A DNA stretch of 64,000 nucleotides, from assembly GCA_016987375.1 (NCBI GenBank), contig PJRA01000361.1, positions 7,567 through 71,566 of the forward strand, written 5' to 3'. The number at the start of each line of letters is the position of its first letter. The first letter of the stretch is position 1. The notes under the pieces were generated by a model. The model was not told the DNA's origin. It worked only from the letters and a program-made list of their open reading frames with translations, and did not search any database. The position numbers and the translations under genes were made by a program. This stretch comes from Brachionus koreanus (lineage: Eukaryota > Rotifera > Eurotatoria > Ploima > Brachionidae). This document shows, piece after piece, positions 1 through 11,060 of this stretch.

Positions 1-189
1 CAACAAAATGAATATTAATCAAATGTATTCATTTATTCAAATAATTAAATAAAATTGAGAAAATATTTACGAAAAAAAAATAATTTTTAAATTTTAAATT
101 TTTTAAATGTCCAATATGTAAAAATATGAATTAATAAATTTTTTTATTTAACGTCCAAATGACCTTTTTTACATTTTAATTGAGCCAAC

Positions 190-3100
190 TTATCTTTGCC
201 TGTTCAATGAATTCGGTAATTGACCTAATTCAAGCAATTCGTCTACCACAGACACCAAGTCTAAAAATTTAATTCATCTATTAAAAAAAATAATCAAATT
301 GAATGATTTGTTTAATTACCTTTTGGTTTAGCTGCATTGGCATTTATCTGATTATCATAATTATGATACATTTGATTATTAGCCTCACTTAAAGGCTTTA
401 GCAGTTCATATTGAAAGTTGTTAGAATTCGGTTCAAAGCTAATCACCAGCAATAGTGATCCTACCGAATTTTGATCTCGTTGCTTACTGATCAAGTTCAA
501 CTAGAATTGTGAAGAATTAAAAGCAAAAAACAACAACAACTTTAAAATGAACAAATTTCTTACCATAAAAAAGTAAAATTTGTCTCTTTTTTGAAAGCCT
601 ACATGTGATGTCTGATAAAATTGCATTAGATTTTGGTTTTGATTTTTAAATTTTGACTTATGAATTATATAACCGTTTGGTGTTGTCCATACAAATTTTA
701 TACTCCAATTTTTGTGGACTTCGGGATTCTTGAATGAAAAAATATTTAAAAAAACATTTTTCTAAATGCTCATATATGCTTTGTTCGGATGTTTTTTTTT
801 GTATATATATCAAAAAATGAAGTATTTTTCATTCAGAAAAAAAATGCTGCCTTGTATTAGTTATTTTTTATCTGTTAAACTTTATAATTTTTTGCTTGAA
901 TAAAAAAAAATGCACATGATATTAAATGACTACAATGAGAAATTAAAAAAACAAAAAATATTATAAAAATGATTGGTCCTTTACTATTCATTCTATACAT
1001 AAATGATTGCCAGATTGTGTTTCAAATAAGATTCAGATGTATACTGATGAGCCAAAAATATTGGCTATTGTTAATCAAGTTTATGAGAAAATTAAGTTAC
1101 AGTAAGATTAAGATGCGATTTGTGAATGGATACAGGTATCGGACACTGGTTTGTGGACTAAAAATGTATTTTGGATATGCATTTTGGTGAATTGAATGAG
1201 AGGCATAAGTATATAACTCAAAACAATTAAGAAAATGGAGATTTAATACTAGAGGTGCCTAGCTGCGAGAGAAATTTAGCAGCAATGGTATCATCTTAAT
1301 TTTTAGCGGATTGCTCAATTAAAAAGTGCATGTACAAAAGCTAATAAGAGATAAGAAATTATTGCAAAAGCATATTTTAAAAGCAAACATTCAATGTTTT
1401 TGTTGAAGTTCTTTCAATAATTACAATCCGATTCTTGTCAACTTAAATGTTTATAGTTTCACAGTTCATGATCTTGTGCTTTTAGCAGGTGGCTAGTATC
1501 TAACACTGTGTAAAATATTAGTCATTTGAACATATCATATTTTGTTATTATTTTCTTTATTATTTATCTGGGCTTTTAGAAGTGGCCATTTATTAATAAA
1601 GCTATTATTCAAGTTCTTTTCTTTATTATTTTGTGTTATAATCGAAAATCAAGAGCCAGATACTAACAGGTCAGGAAAATAATTAAACCTAATTTCTCGT
1701 GTAAAAAAATTTAAACAAATTACCATCTCTTTGCTTAAAAGTTTGTTGAAGTCACGCAGCATATTAGGATCACTGATCGATAGCATATTAAAAAAGGCAA
1801 CAGATGAGGCTGGTTTGAAAGGCGGCGTCAATATTCTGTAGTTGAAATAGTTATGTATGATATCAACTGCAAATTCTGGATTTGTTTGAATAAATTTAAT
1901 CGAAAATGCAGTATAGTTGGACTGAATTTCATTAATCAGTTGAAATTCATGCAAAAAAGTTTTGTACAAATTGCTATCCTGGCTTTTTAACTGAAACTAA
2001 AACACAAATAAAATAAAATTGAGAAAAAAATTTAAACAATCGAAATTGTACCGATGAGTGATCATTATTTAGGCTTTTAATGAGAACCTTTTTCATGTGA
2101 CTAGATGCCAAAAAAATTTCCAATGGAGAATAGTTTGTTTCAGGGTTGACCGAGAGCATCCTGAGAAATCCATCTTCGGATAAATAATTTGGAATTGATG
2201 CAGAGTGACACTTTTTAAATTGATGTGACCATGTTTGCAAAGTCATGCCTTGATTAGTAGTTTGCTGATAACCGGGCACACTTTTTGGATTTTGATTTCT
2301 GTGATCCTCAAAATCTTTATTGTAACCCAAATTGGGTGGAATAGAAGGTATGTTTGTACTTGGTGATGGACCAACAAATGGAGATTTTACCATTGGACTA
2401 TGAAGTGACAGTTCAGAAAAAGTCGCTGGTGAATTAGTAGAAAAATTGGGCTGTGAGTTAGACATGAAGTTTGATGGTGATTGTATGGGCATTGAGGATT
2501 GGCTTGACATTTGATGACCAGTGCTTGGAGAACTGTGTTGCAAAGCTGGTGAACCAAAATTTGGGAAACCGGGCGATTGTGGAATTGGTGCGTTTGAAGT
2601 TGGGCCTGAGTTTCCCGGGGAAGGCCCATAGTAGTCAGGCGACGGCGCCAAAATGTTTTGATTGGTTCTAGGCTGTTGAATTGCAGGCGATGTTGGTGGC
2701 AGAAACACGTGATTTAACTGATTTGGTTGTACAGGATAAACAGTTGGTGATGCTGGGTTGTCATCGTCGACCAGCGACGAACGTCCTCTTAGCAAATCTT
2801 CAACACTCTTATCCAAAAACAATTTCAAAAATCCCTAAATTGTGTATAATAAAAAAAAAATAAACAAATTATATTTTAAAATTGAAAAATAAACAAGGTT
2901 TTACAAACACTCAAAAATTGTATCGGATGTATGTCCTCATTGCCAGAATTTATATCAGTCAGTCCAAACGAATCATCTCGAATCGAAAGCAAGCCATTTG
3001 GTTTTATGTGAATATCAAGTGCATATTTTGAATAATAGACCAGTTTAAAATGATTCAATGAATATATGTTCAACATAAATCCACAGTTTGGTGTTATCCG

Positions 3101-6100
3101 TTGATTGAACTCTTCTTTGTTCAACTTTGATACTTCTTTGGTAAACTTTGGCACATTTGCCAATTTAGCCAGTGCGAATGTAGTCACACATGTATTGCTA
3201 AGTGTTTGAACTAAATTAATGACAGACTTTGTAGAATAGAAATATTTTTTTATTTCGTTTATAAACAAATAGTGATAATTGATAACTGGCCAATCGACTG
3301 AGGCTTTATAGCTGTGCTCCCTTTCGACATCAAGAAAAATATCGAACATCTTTGAGTCCTTATTCCATTTAAATTTAATTACGTAATTAAAATTAGGACC
3401 GTAATTAATAACTAATGTTTTAAAGTCTGCTTGTTTTATTCTTAGCTGCTGGTTCAATTCAGCATATTTTTCCAAAGCAGAATGACATTCAATTATGAGA
3501 CTATACATGCGGCATATTGACATCCATTCAATTTTTACCATTTCATACAAATTATCCAGAGAGTTAACCTCAATACAAGTCGAGAATACTTGCATTTTTT
3601 TGTCTGATCGGTTGATCAAAATGTTGTTGTTAAAAGTAAGCTCCATGATAAATTGAAATTTAGTCAAATTTGATTGGCAATGTTTGAACATGAGTGTAAA
3701 TGTTTGATTTTGTAATGGCAAGCCTGAATTCAAATAGTCTTTGAATTGACGTTGTCTAATTGTTAAAGATACAAGCGAATTCCATAGATTTTTGCTTATT
3801 GGATCAAGTTTTTTAAAATCTTTGATTTCTTTGGGCAAAAATGAAGGCACACTAAGCAAATTTAGACACAGAATTGAGCATAAATTGACACTTTTTTGAA
3901 TATTCTGGGTGATTATGTTGTGCTTATTGAACATTTTCATTAAACTTAGAAAGGGTAGGAAATTTTCTATGTAGTTTATCATTGTGATAAAGTCCGAAAG
4001 ACAATTATCTTGTTGAATTGGTGCTAAATCTTTTTGTTCATCATATGCAAGTCGACGAAGTTTTTTCTAAAATTATTAATTTATTAAAATTTAGAAATAC
4101 TAGCTTACTGTTGATTCACTTAATAAGTTTAAACAAAATTAAAAAACAATCTATTAAAATAGTTATAGAATATATTAATTTCTTACTATGAACAATTATT
4201 CTATCGAGACATATTCTGCAAGATTGGACACAAGACATCACACCAGCCAGATGACTGGTTAGAAGGTTTCATAGTCAAGCTATCCCTCTTTGCTGTTTGG
4301 AACATCGTAAAGGGTGTAGAATAAAAACAGAAGTTAAAACAAAAGTTAAATTTTATTTTCTTTAAGAATCAACAAGACCTTTCCCAATTTTTTCAAAATT
4401 TAAAATTAGACTGATCCTAGCGGTCAATCAACATGTCTACATTGGAGAGTGTATTAAGAAACGAATTGAACCAATGATTAAAAATATTATCAGAATGGCA
4501 ATTATGTATTTTGGCTTGACTTAGCATCATCTCATTATGGCAATATGGTACAGAATCATATGTTAGATAAAAATATAAGGTATGTTGCCAAAGAAGTTAA
4601 TCCAACTGTTAGATAGCATACTCTCTATCTAAATGCAGTATTTAAGTGAACACACTGTAAGACTAATGATGAAGCAGCGTTAGTCATCACGTCTTCACTT
4701 ATATAATATTTATTTATGTATTTATTCTAATTTCAATTTAGTATTTGATAGATATATTATTCATTTTTATTTTTGATTTGATATTTTTGTATTTTTTGTT
4801 TTGATTCGGCAGTAATAAAACACAGATTTTATATTTTATTTATTTACACCCATCCCTTTCCCTCGGCTCCCTATCCAACACAACAAACGTACTAAAAGTA
4901 CGACCAATTGAAGATTTTTGGGGAAATTTGAAAGCTTAAGTTTATGAGTGTTATTGGAAGGCCAAAAATCTTAAACAACTCGAAAACAAAATTCTCACTT
5001 GCCTGAGCAATATTGACCCAAAGGTTGTTCAAAGCCTTGCCAAGACTGTTCGCTCTAGACTCGATATCATACGTTGTGATCGAATTCAATACCTTAAGTG
5101 ATATTATTTTTTCAAAAAAGGAGGGTTCAGTTATAATTTAAAAAAGCCTTTGTTAAATAAAAAAATTTTTATAATAAAATTAATTTTGTGTCATTTTTTA
5201 TTCTACACCCGTCAGAACAAAGTCACTAATGGAAAAATGGAAAAGCTTCTTTATCTTAACTTCATTGTCTTCAAGTAACTTCATGGATTCAAGACAATCT
5301 AGTGTCCATTAAGATAACTTGATAAAACTATTCTACGAAAAATTCGAAAAAAGGACAAACTGAGAGCTTCAAATTGTAATATTTGGTATTATTTTTCGTT
5401 TTAAATACTAGAAGAAATAAGACCAAAAATGAATACTCTCATATTATGGCAAAACGAAAATAATATTTAATTTTTAAATTTTTAAATTTTAAGATTTTTT
5501 ATGCAATATTGTTATTAAAATTTTTATTTTTGATTTTGATAATTTTTTTTTTTCATTTGGTAGAAATATTGCATAAAAAATCTAAAAATGTAAATCAAAA
5601 TGTAAGCAATTTTTTTGTTTAAATTTTGTGTGACAAAAATCTTACATGTTGATGCAGAGTGGATGTTTGAGCGGTTCGTTTAAAATGTGATAATGAAAGT
5701 AGCTTCAAGAACGGCTTAGTTGAATCCAATTGACCGTTGTATTTACACTTGCCAATGCTTAAAATGTAATAGCTAAAAGTCAAGCTGGTCTCATCATCAA
5801 GCAAATCTAGATTGTCGTGCCAATTTATTTCTTCTCTAGAGTGTCCAAACTCTTCTCTTGATTTAATTGTAACCATCTGTTAAGAAAAAATAAATTTTTA
5901 TTCATTTTCTCTTTTAGTTTGTTTTATTTCAAAATATAAATTACAATAAAAATTTTTTCTTGTTTTTTCAGCTCAACAAAGAAGCGATTTTTCTCCAATT
6001 TATTGTATAAATTCATCAAATCGGCGTCAATGAACGAGGCTATGTGAATTTCGTCATAGCACTTAAATCCATAGCTGCGAATAATTGTCTGACATCTTTT

Positions 6101-9100
6101 CAATAGTAGCCAAACTCTAAATTTAAATTTAAATTATTTTAATTATGCCTAGTAGAACTAGTAAATTTAATCCACTAATACCTTAAGTTCAAAAGAAGCG
6201 AGTCTAACTTTTTGCTATCATAATTAAGACATTCTTCAATCGATTGTTTTAACTTTAAATCTATGAAAATTTTTTTTTTTTTTCAAAATGTAAATATTTT
6301 TTTTACTTAAGACAGAATTAGCAAGAATAACTTGAAAGTTTCCTTTGTAATAGTCCACATTTATCCAAAAAGTTTCACTTTGAAAATTAGAAATTCTAAA
6401 TTGTACTTTGATTGCCGGTTTGTCCTCGAAAAGAGTCGCATTGCAGTAGGAAAATTGCTCGAAAAGAGCCACTAATTCCATGAGACGCTTTTTGGATCGA
6501 AATTTTATAATTTGGTGAAGTATTTTCTCTATCAGCAATTCACCGCTTCTGAATGTCAAGTCGATATTTTTATGGTCTCGCCAGTGAAGACTTGGGCTAT
6601 GCACTGTCTGCAGGAAATCGCTATTTTCGCCAACACAAACACTGAATGTAAAACCTTTGATAAAATTAGTTTACTAAGAAAATTTGTAGGTTTTTTTCAA
6701 TTTTTTATGATTCATTTTATTTGATTTTTGTTTTAAAAAAATGTTTATGTTTTATTAACTTTTATGTAAATAAAAATATATGTGTTAATTAACAGTTTTA
6801 AAAATAAAATTTATTTGTTTACTTAATCCTTTTCCAATAATTTTTTTTTTAATTTTTTAATGCACAATCATTTCTCAACCAAATCTTTAAAATTTTATTT
6901 AAGATGATTCAGTAATCGGCCAAAAGTTTAAATCAGGTAGAAAAAAAAAGTCAGAGCTTGGAATGCAATACCAAATAATAAACCTTCAAATGTTTGTATT
7001 CAATGCACATATATGTTTTTTTAAATATATCGGATAAAAATTTTTGATAAAACCTTAAATAAAATTAGAATTTCTTTTCAATTCAAATAAAATCATAAAG
7101 TGATAAAATAGAAAGACGTGAGAAAGTTTCTAAGAAAGAAAAAGCCTACAATTTAATTTTTTTTAAACTATCATTATTATAATTCAATTTATTTCTTTTT
7201 TTAATTGATTTAATCGACCTTTATAATCACATTTTTTTACATAAATTTATATTTTCAAAATTTAGCATTATTTTCTTTGATATAATTTTTCATATAAGAT
7301 ATATTTGATATCGTTTAACACAAGACCTAACAAACAATTCAAGTCACTTTTTTACACATAAAAGACTATTTTCTCTATACAACTATTTTAGATTATTTTT
7401 TTTTAAATAATAGTTGAAAAAAAATATTTTTTATTTACTTTTATTTGTAAAGTCAAGCCAGTACTCGACAGTGAACATTTTACATTTTTCATATTTGACA
7501 ATTTTGTAAAATCGGCTTAAGCTGGCCAAAGTACTCATTTGTTCGAACAAAACTTCTAGTTGTAGCGCTTGAACAAAAAAGTGCAAAGACTTGTAAATTT
7601 CAACAAAAGGCCGCTCGTTTTCATTGAGCTTTTCTTGCAAATACTGATGAATTTGATTAACTTGGAGATTATTGATCAGCACTTTATCTTAATAGAACTT
7701 TTTTAATAAATGAGATCATTTATGGACAATTGTTAAAAATTTTCTAAATTACTCGGGTCTCGGGCATCTTTTACCAAAAAGTTTATTTTCAATAAGCGCC
7801 ATGGCAAATTGAAATTGTCACTAATCAATGTAAGCTTTATTTCGAACTCGTTATGCACTTCAAAATCAACAAAGCCATTTCCTATGCGAAAATTTTTAAA
7901 TTGGCTTGGCAGCTCGGACAAAGCAAGGCGACATTGAATTGTCCGATTTAGTGTTTTAACTGTTTTCTCTCTTTCGCTGTCTGTTATTTTCTCACTAGGC
8001 AATATTCAGTCCTTAATTTTATTTTAGTTTATTTAAATAAAAAAAAGCAAAAATAAATTCTTGATTTTTTACACACTAATTAAAATTATTAGGGTTTTCT
8101 ACTTTACATTTGAATTTAAAAGATTGTTGAATTTTCAGACTGAGATAATAACATTTAATGTTAAAAAATACTGCAACATAGTGTAACATACTTTCTTGTA
8201 CCTTTTTTACCTAAAATAATTTTTCTTCTGTAGACTAAAGACAAAAATTTAAAGCTTTAATTTAGATAAATAGGTGCCAAAATTATGCTCTACCATTTTA
8301 AAGTATTTTTTAAAATATATATTTTTTATCTTTAATTCTTTTATATGAAAAAAAAGCATTTTTGTTTAATTTGTATTTAAAATGGACAGAATCAGGCCAA
8401 ATAAACAATAGTAGATTGACTATACTGTATTCTGGATCTGAAAATACAAGACTGCATAAAGTAAGGATAATGCTTTTAAAACAAGCAGAGGATGTTAGGA
8501 TGGAATGAGAACCAATAAATGAAAGATTGATTCGCACGAAGCTAGTGATGAGGAAAAATCTATATTAAATGATTCAAAAGTCTTTAGAGGTGCCGACATA
8601 TATAGTTATTTACCATGGTGGAGAATAATTTACATATTTACCTAAAGATATTGAAAGACTAGCAGATCTCAAACTCTAAGTAGAATATAGTAGTAAAATA
8701 CTATAGTAGGTAAATATGTGCAAAAATTATTCTCTACCATGTTAAAATATTTTTGTTAAATATATTTTATTATCTTAAATTTTAATTTATCAAAAATAAA
8801 AGATCCCTTTATTGACCTTGTTAGAGTAATATTCACTTTTTTTCAATAAATTATTTTTCATCCTCTGCTTTAGTCTCAATTAAAACTTTTATATTAAATC
8901 TAATTTTTTTTCAAATTGAGAAAAATCAGAATTTTTGTTATTTTTTTTTAAAATTTCTAATATGCTAGTTGTTCAAATAAAAAAATTGAAATTTAAAAAA
9001 AAAACTTATTAAATTTTATTTAAAACATTTTATTAAAATTTCGAAAACAAAAAATACTCAGATTAAGTCTTTGAAAAAAACTATAGAAATGTGAAAAATA

Positions 9101-10712
9101 GTATATGCATTAGAAAATCATTTAAATTTAATTTCAGATAATTTGAACAGATTAACTTTAGAATGATAGATGCTATGCATGTAACATTTTGTAGAACTTG
9201 TTTTAGACCTATAGCTGTTTTTGTTTTTTTTTTAATTCACAAAATTTTGTACATATTCGTAGTATGGAACCTGACCTCAAATAAATTAACCCATAAAATA
9301 CTTTAAATTTACTATTTTAACTTAATTAAAATATATTTATTAGTTTATCTTAATATTTTACGAAATCTTCTTTTTTTTTTAAATATACCTTAATTCAGCT
9401 TTGTTACTGCATACTTTTCAATATTTTTTATTCTATTTGCCTTTAATTACAAATTAAATAGATTTTTATCCAATTTTTTTTTATTTTTTTTAAATATTTT
9501 CTGCAGCTTTTATATTATATGTTGAGGTCTTCACGCGTGGGTGTTAGGTCCTAACAGTTTATGAGTTAATATTAAGTACGGTTTATTAATACGGTTGGGG
9601 TCTTAAATAAGAAACAGTTTCTAGTTATGGTTTAGTCATTTATTAATTTTTATTCGGGACAATACAAAAGAGAGAATTAGATAACAAAAATAATAATAAT
9701 AATAATAAAAGAAAAACAATGATATTATAACAAAGCATGTTTCACTAGTCCTTAACCTAAATAAAGTACTATTGAAATCATGCTATTAGAGTGAGTAGCT
9801 ACGGTTTAGTCCGCAACATATAGTATAAATTCATTTGCATTTTATTAATAAAACAGATTCCGAATAAAATTGTTAACCCAACAATCTACTTGTTTCTTTT
9901 GATTAATTAATCCCCATTTAACTTCCTCAATACCTTTACTAAGGGTACAAGCTTAGCAAAGGCGGATAATTACAATTTAAAGGCATTACACTTTTAACAA
10001 AGATAATAATTTCAATTCAATGTTGAAATAATTTATTTAAAGAATTTGTAATTTTGCTTATTGAACCTTAAACAACAAGTCTTTATTCGAAAAATTTATT
10101 TTATTCGAAAATATATTGAAAATATATTTTCGAATAAAATAAATTTCACTTGAGTTTAATTATTAATACTATTTAAAAAAAAAATGAAAAATAGAAAAAA
10201 AAGTTTTACCTTGATGCATGAAGGGAGTCGAGGATATGTGCCCAAAGTGAGAACATCAACCGAAGATAAAATTGAAAAACTCGGTAGACGAGCATTGACA
10301 AGTTTTACATTTGCCAAATGATACAAGTAGTCTGCTGTGTTGACAAATATGAAAGACTGCTGGTCCAAAAAAGACAAAATATTCTTCAAAATAAAATAGT
10401 TAAAATCTTGACTAATTAAAAAAAGGCACATTTTAAAATACTTACTGATACGTTTATGTGTGCAGTTTTAATGAACTTGACCAAAGCATATATTCTCATA
10501 AATAGCTGTCTAGTACGACAAGTATAAGCAAGAATTTTTATCTTTTTCTCTGCATTGGACATGTGTGGAAATGTTTCCATCATAATCATCAGCTGATGAT
10601 AGGTTCGTTGAATGGCAGTTTGTAAAATGGAAGCCAACGATTCACAATGCTCCTGATTTGGATTGAAAAAAGGATTGGCAATTGCGTTTGACTCGGTTTC
10701 AAGACTTGTCAT
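190..10712 (-). CDS. MED14: Mediator complex subunit 14
   Basis: MED14 is the architectural subunit joining head, middle and tail of the nuclear Mediator complex, which links transcription factors to RNA polymerase II. Fourteen exons can be assembled with consistent phases: 10712-10446, 10383-10210, 8011-7753, 7687-7439, 6654-6307, 6260-6182, 6116-5945, 5876-5646, 4066-2909, 2834-2052, 1990-1664, 728-564, 500-320, 260-190. Together they make 4464 nt, or 1487 residues plus stop, against about 1454 in human. Family landmarks in order are the N-terminal RTRQLF and SFLDQQ blocks, ARLPSF, PWRLLK, LQLEVL, a DDDNPASP block, a Ser/Pro/Asn-rich linker (about residues 1000-1150) and the C-terminal PPFK block. 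The start ATG follows an AG two bases upstream; AATAAA lies 42 bp past the stop. Most introns are under 80 bp; four long ones hold repeats. The second codon of exon 3 is TGA (8006-8008), so the gene is either broken, misassembled or recoded there. Confidence 0.93.
969..1360 (+). mobile_element. Non-LTR retrotransposon reverse transcriptase relic
   Basis: The translation starts [11 protein letters not shown], the conserved RT block just before the catalytic YADD box. It continues through frameshifts into pieces resembling DDSKILAIV (with an altered YADD region) and MHFGELNE. It is antisense in MED14 intron 11 (729-1663), which it has presumably enlarged. Stops and frameshifts show it is dead. 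Confidence 0.7.
4312..5210 (+). mobile_element. Decayed Tc1/mariner element with inverted termini and a nested insert
   Basis: Sixteen-base inverted ends, GGGTGTAGAATAAAAA at 4312-4327 and its complement at 5195-5210, bound about 0.9 kb inside MED14 intron 8. Plus-strand translation gives DDE-transposase pieces: [11 protein letters not shown] near 4510-4540 and [11 protein letters not shown] near 4905-4940, followed by an [15 protein letters not shown] stretch. In-frame stops mark it as dead. Between the two transposase pieces lies a foreign 270-bp insert flanked by the direct repeat ATCCAAC (4600-4606 and 4873-4879). Confidence 0.75.
6655..7438. other. MED14 intron 4, no recognisable content
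   Basis: A 784-bp AT-rich intron between exons 5 and 4 of MED14. I see no coding signal, transposon ends or RNA gene on either strand. Confidence 0.5.
8012..10209. other. MED14 intron 2, long, repeat-bearing
   Basis: This 2.2 kb intron has no coding signal I can support. It contains three related copies of a roughly 38-bp motif (8271-8310, 8609-8644 inverted, 8708-8748), an (AAT)n tract near 9690-9710, a less AT-rich unassigned stretch around 9530-9980 that may be an old insertion, and a perfect palindrome at 10092-10146. Confidence 0.6.
10092..10146. repeat. Perfect 26-bp palindrome with 3-nt loop
   Basis: The arms 10092-10117 and 10121-10146 are exact reverse complements separated by GAA. 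The element sits 63 bp from MED14 exon 2 inside intron 2 and would form a strong hairpin in the pre-mRNA. Confidence 0.9.
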
Positions 10713-11060
10713 TTCTAAATTTCAAAATTAATTTCAAAATTAATAATGCAAAAATTACAACCATAAGTGTTTGAAAACCTAGGCAATTCAAAAAAGAAAA
10801 AATTAAACTAGAATTAAATTTATTTGAACATTAAGAAAAAAAATTTTTTGTTTTCGTTCTAAGTTTTTTACAACTTAGTTTATTTTTTTAAAAATAAAAA
10901 TAAACAAAATACTTTTATCATATTTTTTTAATTATACAAACAAAAAAAATATTAGAGAGAGATAGAGAGAGAAAAGAAAAAAAATAAAACGAAAATAACA
11001 TTTGTCTTAATAATGTACAATTGCTTAAATGGCGATTCGATAATAATCTAATTCTTAAAA
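10713..11060. other. PUF60-MED14 intergenic spacer
   Basis: This 348-bp spacer between the PUF60 stop and the MED14 start, two same-strand genes, is A/T-rich. It holds a GA-rich tract (about 10954-10974) and T-runs that give AATAAA on the minus strand. The MED14 ATG is preceded on the minus strand by TTTAGAA, an acceptor-like AG two bases upstream. No separate promoter motif is evident. Confidence 0.5.

Noticed and set aside
2387..2863. Open frames on both strands over the MED14 Ser/Pro-rich linker
   Set aside because: They are shadows of the verified MED14 exon at 2052-2834; low-complexity coding sequence opens other frames.
8310..8537. 75-codon minus-strand frame in MED14 intron 2
   Set aside because: No conserved family, no splice context with MED14 exons, and A/T-driven composition.
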